35,411 nt of DNA from a virus. The translations under genes were made by a program, and so were the position numbers. Location: positions 1-35,411 of the IMG/VR virus record IMGVR_UViG_3300042564_001225. One strand, given 5' to 3'. This document shows positions 24,387 to 30,659 of this stretch, in pieces (within the stretch, counting starts at the first letter, position 1; each line of letters opens with the position of its first letter). The notes beneath the pieces are model-generated. The model was not told the DNA's origin, did no database searches, and was given only the letters and a program-made list of their open reading frames with translations.

Positions 24387-24652
24387 TAGAGAACCTCCGC
24401 AACATTTAGATTCTCGTCAACGATGCTCAACCCGTGGGAGGCGAGGAACTCGGCGACCGCCTCAAGACTAAGTCGGGTGGCGACCTCCGCCCCCTGCCGT
24501 TGCGCCATCGCCCGTGCGATGACATTACGGACGGACTCGGTGAGAATGTCGGAAGGTTGGCACCCCGTGACCATATGGGCGATGACATCGGGAGCTGCCA
24601 CCCCACACTTGAGGCACAACGGTGTGCCGTGTCTGTCTGTTCGTGTCTTCAT
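24386..24652 (-). CDS. Zinc-knuckle protein (88 aa)
   Basis: The start is MKTRTDRHGTPLCLKCGVAA then PDVIAHMVTGCQ, with CxxC plus H and C ligands in the first 35 residues. A helical remainder follows (ARAMAQRQGAEVATRLSLEA). Possibly a metal-stabilised DNA-binding or inhibitor protein. TAATG junctions at both ends. Confidence 0.65.
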   Translation of the reverse strand: MKTRTDRHGTPLCLKCGVAAPDVIAHMVTGCQPSDILTESVRNVIARAMAQRQGAEVATRLSLEAVAEFLASHGLSIVDENLNVAEVL

Positions 24653-24954
24653 TAGTTGCCCCCAACCTTGAAGAATCCAACGACATCGGCAAATGTGCGA
24701 ACACTCTCCACGATGTCCCCGCCGTCATTGTCACGGGTGTAATAACCGAGGGTGACTTCTTCCCATTCTTCGGGGGTGGTTGGGGCTATCGCCTCACCGC
24801 CGACCGTGACCATGTAGTAATTGTCTCCATCGTTGAGGAAATAGGCATCGCAATTTCCGCCCGTCCAACCGTGAGTGAACTCGCACCCCGTGGCGGTGTT
24901 CAAGCGGGAAAGGTTCTCCTCCACCGCTTCCATGTAATCGCTATAGGTGTTCAT
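24652..24954 (-). CDS. Acidic hypothetical protein (100 aa)
   Basis: MNTYSDYMEAVEENLSRLNT, then GWTGGNCDAYFLNDGDNYYM and EEWEEVTLGYYTRDNDGGDI. Strongly acidic, Tyr/Trp-rich and beta-rich. Small acidic early phage proteins often mimic DNA or block host enzymes (known examples exist; none matched here). Ends with VGGN, the same coding end as its upstream neighbour. Confidence 0.62.
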   Translation of the reverse strand: MNTYSDYMEAVEENLSRLNTATGCEFTHGWTGGNCDAYFLNDGDNYYMVTVGGEAIAPTTPEEWEEVTLGYYTRDNDGGDIVESVRTFADVVGFFKVGGN

Positions 24955-25118
24955 TAGTTGCCCCCAAGCCCGAAATATGCCTCGCAGTCACCACACAAGG
25001 TTGCTGTCTTCGCTTGCTCCTCAGTCAAGTCACCATCGGGCATTAAGGCGCAAGCCTCACACCCAACTTCTGCCCACTCCCGCTCAGGTTCATTGAACCA
25101 TTCTCTCGCTGTCTTCAT
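24954..25118 (-). CDS. First gene of leftward operon 2, zinc-binding (54 aa)
   Basis: Start ATG 25118 follows GAAGGGG. MKTAREWFNEPEREWAEVGC continues ACALMPDG, then ATLCGDCEAYFG. C20/C23 and C44/C47 form two CxxC pairs. Longer upstream starts would run through the promoter and a proline-coding G-run, so they are rejected. Confidence 0.65.
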   Translation of the reverse strand: MKTAREWFNEPEREWAEVGCEACALMPDGDLTEEQAKTATLCGDCEAYFGLGGN

Positions 25119-25120
25119 TG

Positions 25121-25136
25121 TTCGCCCCTTCGCAAA
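25121..25136 (-). promoter_or_regulatory. Hairpin-loop ribosome-binding site of leftward operon 2
   Basis: In the mRNA, TTTGC and GCGAA pair (one G-U) around a 6-base GAAGGG loop just before the ATG. The loop sequence and size are the same as in the leader of leftward operon 1. Confidence 0.45.
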
Positions 25137-25162
25137 CTGTGCCGACCGAATTGCCGACATAG

Positions 25163-25193
25163 ACAGTATGGGGTAACCGTGCGACAATTGCAA
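25163..25193 (-). promoter_or_regulatory. Leftward promoter 2 with conserved spacer block
   Basis: On the minus strand TTGCAA (25188-25193) and ATACTGT (25163-25169) with an 18-19 base spacer holding TGTCGCACGGTT (25175-25186). An A8 tract lies upstream (complement of T's at 25219-25226) as a possible UP element. Drives the operon 25118-24183. Confidence 0.68.
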
Positions 25194-25280
25194 GCACCAT
25201 TTGCAAATTCTTTTAGATTTTTTTTCCGCACCACCAACAACGAAGACAAGGCGGAACGACACCCCGACCACTTTGCAGCT

Positions 25281-25297
25281 AACAGTCGGTGACTGTT
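25281..25297. repeat. 17-bp repeat, copy 1 (perfect dyad)
   Basis: AACAGTC-GGT-GACTGTT: a 7-bp perfect inverted repeat with a 3-base centre, a typical operator-like site. Confidence 0.55.
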
Positions 25298-25327
25298 CGG
25301 AACACACGTCGGCTGTTCGCAACGGTC

Positions 25328-25350
25328 GGGGAGGGGGGGGAGGGGGGTGG
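25328..25350 (+). other. G-run cluster with G-quadruplex potential
   Basis: G4-A-G8-A-G6-T-GG on the plus strand. Further G-runs follow at 25391, 25424 and 25448. The longest homopurine tract in the window; it may form a quadruplex or stall polymerases. Confidence 0.6.
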
Positions 25351-25399
25351 CAAGTCTCGCCCATAATGCTAGTTATGTCATTTATGGGGCAGGGGGTGG

Positions 25400-25416
25400 A
25401 ACAGCCGGTGACTGTT
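25400..25416. repeat. 17-bp repeat, copy 2 (imperfect dyad)
   Basis: AACAGCCGGTGACTGTT differs from copy 1 at one base and lies 119 bases away in the same orientation. Confidence 0.55.
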
Positions 25417-25957
25417 GGAGCAACTGGGGGTGTGCCGAGGCGCGTGTGGGGGGAGTACTGTATTACTGCTCACAGATGTTGTCACTCTTTTGTACCAGGT
25501 TGGCTAGGTGTTCGACTGTGTGACTGGGTGTGTTCACCAACCACTTAGAGTGACCGGTTTTCAAAGGCCCATCCGAAGCGTTGCACATTCACAGCGACGT
25601 GATCCGTGTTTCGCTGCGAACAACCGCTGTGCGAAGCACGAGGGCGTTAGACACAACTGGCTGTGTTGAAGACAAGCAAAGAGTAGATGGCTTTCCCCCA
25701 CGGTTTAGAACCACAAGAGTTCAAGGTCGCCGTAGCCAAGTTCTTTTAGCCGACACCTGTAAAGGATGGAATGTTTGGTCGTTCATTCAACGCTGCTTGT
25801 TCCTCTTACGCAACAGGGGATCAGACCATCTGTCTTCATTCTGTCTTGGTTGCAGGGAACATCTACCCTAGTTTCCTAGTGTGAAATGCCCCGCACCTTG
25901 CAACCGGTGTACAGCCTTGCTCGCTCTGACGCTTCCCAGCGTGGGAGTCTTTCTCTG

Positions 25958-25986
25958 TTGCGGTCTTGAGTGTAGCAGATTATGTA
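25958..25986 (+). promoter_or_regulatory. Candidate promoter of the packaging/head operon
   Basis: TTGCGG (25958-25963), 17 bases, TATGTA (25981-25986), 10 bases before the ATG at 25997. The leader would be only a few bases long and there is no Shine-Dalgarno. Confidence 0.45.
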
Positions 25987-25996
25987 GTGTTGCGGT

Positions 25997-26155
25997 ATGA
26001 AGAAAAAAGATGTTTGGGATAAACCGAATCCGAAGAAGAAGTCAACTCCGTTGTCTCCTGCACAGAAGAAGTCGGCGATGGCACGGGCAAAAGCAGCTGG
26101 TCGTCCGTATCCGAATCTGATCGACAACATGGCTGCTAGTCGAAAGAAGAAGTGA
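25997..26155 (+). CDS. Small Lys-rich protein (52 aa)
   Basis: MKKKDVWDKPNPKKKSTPLS, then PAQKKSAMARAKAAGRPYPN and LIDNMAASRKKK. The KKSAMARAKAAGRPYPNLID part is a motif common to small basic phage proteins next to terminase genes, as I remember them. Strong positive charge; DNA contact likely. Stop and next ATG overlap (TGATG). Confidence 0.68.
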   Translation: MKKKDVWDKPNPKKKSTPLSPAQKKSAMARAKAAGRPYPNLIDNMAASRKKK

Positions 26156-26415
26156 TGGCTCCAGATCCTCGTTTGAAGCGGGCTGGTGTTTCGGGGTTTA
26201 ATAAGCCAAAGGCAACACCAGATCATCCGTCTAAGTCGCACGTCGTTGTGGCAAAGGTTGGCGAGCAGGTGAAGACGATTCGTTTTGGGCAGAAGGGTGT
26301 GAAGGGTTCCCCTGAAGGATCAGCACGGAACAAAGCGTTCAAAGCAAGACACGCAAGCAATATCGCTAAGGGAAAGATGTCTGCTGCGTATTGGGCGAAC
26401 AAGGTGAAGTGGTAA
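26155..26415 (+). CDS. Conserved small phage protein upstream of terminase (DUF6321-like)
   Basis: 86 residues. It has a conserved pattern: KRAGVSGFNKPKATPDHPSK, VVVAKVGEQVKTIRFGQKGV, then KAFKARHASNIAKGKMSAAY and WANKVKW. The SFKARHxxNIxKGKxSxAYWAxKVKW ending is shared by proteins in many aquatic phages, which I associate with DUF6321, though the number is from memory. Function unknown; it lies directly before the terminase and could help in packaging or head assembly. Confidence 0.75.
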   Translation: MAPDPRLKRAGVSGFNKPKATPDHPSKSHVVVAKVGEQVKTIRFGQKGVKGSPEGSARNKAFKARHASNIAKGKMSAAYWANKVKW

Positions 26416-26427
26416 TCTTTAACCACG

Positions 26428-28407
26428 ATGGGAACTAAAAGAGCAGTTCCACCGGCAGACAAAGCAAAATTTTTTGCGTTGATAGCTGCAGGTCGGAATA
26501 TCAAAGATGCTTGTGCAGAGACAGGTGTTCATTACAACACTGGTACGCGCTGGATTAAACGGGCTAGGGCTTTAGAAGCAGCCCGTAAAGAAGCCGATCA
26601 TAAGGTGTCTTCAGGGGCAGGATCTGGTGGTCGCCAATCTGTCGCACACCATAACTTCATGGATGCCATTGATTTGCCATCTGCGATTCCTCACGACAAA
26701 CTTTCTGAGGAGGCGTTGAGGGGGCTTGAGGATTTTGATTTTTTCCGTACTTACTACCTTGGCCGTGTTCCGTCTCCGTGGCAGGTCGAAGCAGCTCTCA
26801 CATTGGTGGAGTTGTTGGAGTCTGAAGAAAAAGAATTTGTTGTTTTGAATGTTCCCCCTGGTGCGGGTAAGTCAACTTTGTTTCACGACGTGGCTGTGTG
26901 GGCGATTGTTCGTAACCGGCGTATCCGTGTGATGATCGGGTCGGTGTCTCAGAACATGGCGAAGATGTATTCTCGCCGTATCCGTGAAACGCTTGAGCGT
27001 GTGATGCCTATTGAACCTGACCCGATGATGGTCGAGAAGGGGTTAGCGGTCAACGCTGTCGGGTGTTTAACGATTGACTATGGAAGGTTTAAACCAGTTG
27101 ATAAAGGCGCGCTTTGGAGAGCAGAAGAATTTGTCGTTGAACAATTGGACGGGAACGGGCTTGACAATAAGGAGCCAACCGTTCGTGCCTATGGCATTGA
27201 AACAGAGTTCATTGGTCACCGTGCAGACCTGTGCCTTTTTGACGACGTGGCATCCCCAGATAATGCCCGTGAGTCGGTTGCCAGAGATAAGTTGCTGGAA
27301 CGGTGGGATGGTGTCGCAGAGGCTCGGTGCGACCCAGGTGGATTATTGGCTGTCGTTGGGCAGCGTCTTGGATCAGGAGATTTGTACGCACATTGTTTGG
27401 CGAAGGAAACTTACGACATTGATGACGACATTAACTATGACGGTTCGGATGTGGAAACCCCTGAGGATGTTGAGAATGGTCAACCGATCAGGCAGAAGAA
27501 GTACCGCCATATCATCTACAAAGCGTATTACGAAGAACTAGACACGGGTAAAGAGTCCAGATCGTTTAAATCAAAGCCGTACCCTGAAGGCCCACTGCTT
27601 GATCCGAAGCGTTTGCCGTGGAAAGACCTTTCGTTTATCCGTTACAACAAACCTGATGTTTTTAATGTTGTGTATCAGCAGGAAGATTTGGATATTGACT
27701 CTCGACTGGTTGATCGCACTTGGCTTACCGGTGGTGTTGGTAACGACGGGGTGATGTATAACGGTTGCATTGATAATGAACGCCTACCTGGTTACATACC
27801 TAACGGATTATCGCACCCACTGGTATCTATTGTCGCTGTTGACCCGTCCCCCACAATGTTTTGGGCGTTTGTTTGGATCATTTACCAGCCTGATTTGAAC
27901 CTGTACCACGTCGTTGACTTGGAACGCATCAAATTAACCGCTGAAGAAGTGCTTGGCTACGACACAATGACCGGCACATACTCAGGGATGATGGAAGAAT
28001 GGCAGGAACGCTCGGTTGAATACGGTTATCCCATCTCGCACTGGGTTGTTGAGATCAACGCAGCGCAAAGATTCCTTCTTGCCCACGACTTTGTACGAAA
28101 ATGGCAGTCAATGTGGCGGGTAAACATTATTCAGCACACCACTTCCCGTAACAAACTGGACGAAGCCCTCGGTGTTGAGGCGTTATTACCCCCTGTTGTC
28201 CGATCTGGTGCGATTCGGTTCCCCACTATGCGTGGAAACTGGAAAACTCTTGCAGCTGTTGACGAGTTAACGAAGTGGAGCAGGGATAAAAAGAACGGAA
28301 CAGACATTGTGATGGCGTTATGGATGGCAATTTTGAACCTGCCAAACCTGACCCAAGTAAAGAAGCCTCCTCGACAGTGGCGACCTTCATGGATGATAGG
28401 TGGATAG
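26428..28407 (+). CDS. terL: Large terminase with N-terminal helix-turn-helix
   Basis: 659 residues. An HTH comes first (KFFALIAAGRNIKDACAETG then VHYNTGTRWIKRAR, about 14-47), as in small terminase subunits. The ATPase follows: Walker A VPPGAGKST (142-150) and Walker B LCLFDD (268-273). RNase-H-like nuclease motifs are VSIVAVDPSPT with D472 and VVEINAAQRFL later. The enzyme pumps DNA into the prohead and cuts concatemers. No separate small terminase gene was found, so the HTH may supply DNA recognition. There is no Shine-Dalgarno; a small GTGGT/ACCAC dyad (26409-26426) sits right before the ATG. Confidence 0.92.
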   Translation: MGTKRAVPPADKAKFFALIAAGRNIKDACAETGVHYNTGTRWIKRARALEAARKEADHKVSSGAGSGGRQSVAHHNFMDAIDLPSAIPHDKLSEEALRGLEDFDFFRTYYLGRVPSPWQVEAALTLVELLESEEKEFVVLNVPPGAGKSTLFHDVAVWAIVRNRRIRVMIGSVSQNMAKMYSRRIRETLERVMPIEPDPMMVEKGLAVNAVGCLTIDYGRFKPVDKGALWRAEEFVVEQLDGNGLDNKEPTVRAYGIETEFIGHRADLCLFDDVASPDNARESVARDKLLERWDGVAEARCDPGGLLAVVGQRLGSGDLYAHCLAKETYDIDDDINYDGSDVETPEDVENGQPIRQKKYRHIIYKAYYEELDTGKESRSFKSKPYPEGPLLDPKRLPWKDLSFIRYNKPDVFNVVYQQEDLDIDSRLVDRTWLTGGVGNDGVMYNGCIDNERLPGYIPNGLSHPLVSIVAVDPSPTMFWAFVWIIYQPDLNLYHVVDLERIKLTAEEVLGYDTMTGTYSGMMEEWQERSVEYGYPISHWVVEINAAQRFLLAHDFVRKWQSMWRVNIIQHTTSRNKLDEALGVEALLPPVVRSGAIRFPTMRGNWKTLAAVDELTKWSRDKKNGTDIVMALWMAILNLPNLTQVKKPPRQWRPSWMIGG

Positions 28408-28409
28408 TG

Positions 28410-28418
28410 TGATACCTT
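28410..28418 (+). promoter_or_regulatory. Extended -10 promoter (TGATACCTT)
   Basis: TG-A-TACCTT lies between terminase and portal, 30 bases before the portal ATG. The leader carries AAAGGT as a weak ribosome-binding site. Confidence 0.45.
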
Positions 28419-28448
28419 TACACCCGTTGAATCTAGTAAAGGTCGCGC

Positions 28449-30281
28449 ATGAAATCAGTTGAGGAAATTGTTGATCTTTATCGTGAGCGTCATCAAAACC
28501 TTGGGCCGATCCTCCAGCAGATGCGTGAGGTACGCCGACTTGCTAACGGTGAAGTAGTTGTACCCCTGTCCGAGTTGGATCGTACTGCTCGTTCTTCTGT
28601 AGCGAACCTGTTTGTTCAGGGTCTTGACCAAATGGCTATGCGTGTCACCTCGACATCCCCTTCTCCGTATTTCCCTGCCCTGCGTGAAGGACAAGATCGC
28701 TCTATGCAACTTGCCCGTGACCGCAAGCGAGCCATGTTGTCCATGTGGGATCAAAACCGTATGAACCAAAAGGATCGCCGACGTGCGCGTAACTTCTTCG
28801 CCTACGCCTCAGCCCCTGTGTTCCTGAAGCCAAACTTTGATAAGCGACTTGTCGAATGGCACCTTCGTAACCCCCTTGATACCTTCGCTGCCCCCATCAC
28901 GGACGAATCAAACCCTGTCCCTGAGAATGTCATCTTCTCCTACAGCCGTCCGTATGCGTGGGTTATGCGTAACTACGGCCCATTGTTGAACGGTGTTCTT
29001 CGTGTTGGCAACCCAAACCCTGACGATCTGTTCACCATCCTTGAATATGTATGCGAAAACGAAATCGTTGTATTGGTGCTGGGATCAGAAAAAGATCGTG
29101 ACCCAATCACTGGTGGTGCCTACATGGGTCGTGCAGCGGTAGAACTGTCTCGTATGTCCAACCGTGCTGGTATGCCATTGGTTGTCAACCCCCAGCGTAT
29201 TACGCTTGACAAGCCCCGTGGACAGTTTGATGGTCTGCTCGGAATGTATTACACCCGCGCCCGACTTCAGGCTCTCACCGAGATTGCTATTGAGCGTGGC
29301 ATTTTCCCTGACGAATACCTTGTTTCTCGCCCAGGTGAAAACGCAGAAATCATCCAGATCGCCGATGGCAAGTCAGGACAGTTAGGTGTTGTCAAAGGTG
29401 GCGACATCCAAGTGCAACAGTTGAACCCTGGCTACAAAACAGACACCGCCTTGGATCGACTTGAACGCCAAGAGCGTTTAGAGGGTGCTATCCCTGCCGA
29501 GTTCGGTGGAGAATCAGGCACCAACATCCGTACCGGTCGCCGAGGCGATTCTGTTCTTTCAGCCACCGTGGACTTCCGAGTACAAGAAGCACAAGACACC
29601 CTTGCAGCTTCCCGTGTCGAAGAAGACAAAATTGCTATCGCAATCGAAAAAGCATATTGGGGTAACACCTCCAAGTCTTTCTTTATGCCTGGCACATCAG
29701 GTGGCATGAAGGACTACACCCCAAACAAACTGTGGGAAACAGACTTCCACTATGTCGCATACTCAGCTGCAGGTTCCGACGTGAACAACCTCGTTATCGG
29801 CTTGGGTCAGCGTCTCGGTGCAGGACTTATTTCTAAAGAATCAGCCCGTGAAGCAGACCCGTTGGTTGCAGATCCTGAGTTGGAAAAGGATCGCATCGTT
29901 GCCGAAGCAATCGAATCGGCATTGCTGTCCTCTATCCAGTCTCAAGCTGCAGATCCGAACGGCCCATACCAGCCTGACGACCTTGCTTTCATCGCTGATC
30001 GTGTTCTTCAAAACAAGATGTCGTTGCCTGAAGCAATTCAAGCAGCACAAAAACGCGCACAGGAGCGACAGGCAACACCTGCACCAACTGGCGCACCTGA
30101 AACACAACCAGGTTTGTCAATGCCAGGCATGGGTATGGAACAGCCACCGACTGCTCCGCAACCTGGCGGTATTGAAGGATTACTCGCACAACTTGGCGCA
30201 GGAGGTGGAGGACTCCCAGCACCTGCTGGACCGATGAGTTCACCATTACCTCCAATGCCACCAATGGGAGCAGGGGCTTAA
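28449..30281 (+). CDS. Portal protein
   Basis: 610 residues. Directly after the terminase, of portal size. N-terminal part: IVDLYRERHQNLGPILQQMR, VVVPLSELDRTARSSVANLF, AMRVTSTSPSPYFPAL. Residues about 95-250 alternate strands and helices. LDRLERQERLEGAIPAEFGG and SGTNIRTGRRGDSVLSATVD form the stem region. The C-terminal 90 residues are Pro/Gly/Met-rich and disordered-looking. In the virion it forms the dodecameric DNA channel and joins head to tail. Family inferred from position and pattern. Confidence 0.85.
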   Translation: MKSVEEIVDLYRERHQNLGPILQQMREVRRLANGEVVVPLSELDRTARSSVANLFVQGLDQMAMRVTSTSPSPYFPALREGQDRSMQLARDRKRAMLSMWDQNRMNQKDRRRARNFFAYASAPVFLKPNFDKRLVEWHLRNPLDTFAAPITDESNPVPENVIFSYSRPYAWVMRNYGPLLNGVLRVGNPNPDDLFTILEYVCENEIVVLVLGSEKDRDPITGGAYMGRAAVELSRMSNRAGMPLVVNPQRITLDKPRGQFDGLLGMYYTRARLQALTEIAIERGIFPDEYLVSRPGENAEIIQIADGKSGQLGVVKGGDIQVQQLNPGYKTDTALDRLERQERLEGAIPAEFGGESGTNIRTGRRGDSVLSATVDFRVQEAQDTLAASRVEEDKIAIAIEKAYWGNTSKSFFMPGTSGGMKDYTPNKLWETDFHYVAYSAAGSDVNNLVIGLGQRLGAGLISKESAREADPLVADPELEKDRIVAEAIESALLSSIQSQAADPNGPYQPDDLAFIADRVLQNKMSLPEAIQAAQKRAQERQATPAPTGAPETQPGLSMPGMGMEQPPTAPQPGGIEGLLAQLGAGGGGLPAPAGPMSSPLPPMPPMGAGA

Positions 30282-30659
30282 ATGGCAAAGCAGTATCCAA
30301 ACCGATCCGATCTTCGTAATGCCGGTGGCAAAGTAGCCAAGCAGGTAGCAACAGGTCAAACCTACGGCGAAGCAAAAAAGCAGATGGATGCACAGTCGGC
30401 AGTGCCGATGGCTGCAGCTCCTACCGATGCCCCGCCACAAATTCAACCTGGTCAGTTAGGTGCGTTTAACCGCCCAACAGAACGACCTAATGAACCTGTT
30501 ACCGCTGGTGCATCGTTCGGACCTGGGCCGACACCAACCACACAGTTCGCTGTCCCTACAAGCGATCCTGTTTTGACAGAGTTACGCGCTTTGTATTCTG
30601 CATACCCTTCTACAGAACTTGCGGATATGCTTGACTCGTATGTTCGTGAGGGGTATTAA
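30282..30659 (+). CDS. Small head-module protein (125 aa), function unknown
   Basis: ATG immediately after the portal stop. Three parts: a basic start (AKQYPNRSDLRNAGGKVAKQ), a Pro-rich low-complexity middle (APTDAPPQIQPGQLGAFNRP), and a helical end VLTELRALYSAYPSTELADML. It might be a linker, scaffold-like or portal-associated protein. No family recognised. TAATG overlap with the giant gene. Confidence 0.65.
   Translation: MAKQYPNRSDLRNAGGKVAKQVATGQTYGEAKKQMDAQSAVPMAAAPTDAPPQIQPGQLGAFNRPTERPNEPVTAGASFGPGPTPTTQFAVPTSDPVLTELRALYSAYPSTELADMLDSYVREGY

Larger units (their letters stand above)
25194..25996. other. Gene-poor control region between divergent operons
   Basis: About 800 bases with no convincing gene. 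It holds A/T tracts (25211-25226), a 17-bp repeat in two copies, several G-runs, an inverted repeat CATAA-N6-TTATG (25362-25377) and a weak hairpin at 25930-25946. One open frame (25581 or 25599 to 25871) encodes a Cys/Arg-rich peptide of doubtful reality, without a ribosome-binding site. No tRNA was recognised. Candidate regulator-binding, origin or packaging region. Confidence 0.55.

Noticed and set aside
22225-24671. Several plus-strand frames of 60-123 codons
   Set aside because: They are antisense to the tightly overlapping leftward genes, which have ribosome sites, start-stop overlaps and zinc motifs.
25194-25996. Possible tRNA or other structured RNA gene
   Set aside because: No cloverleaf with a T-loop and acceptor stem could be found by eye; decisive check would be a covariance-model scan.
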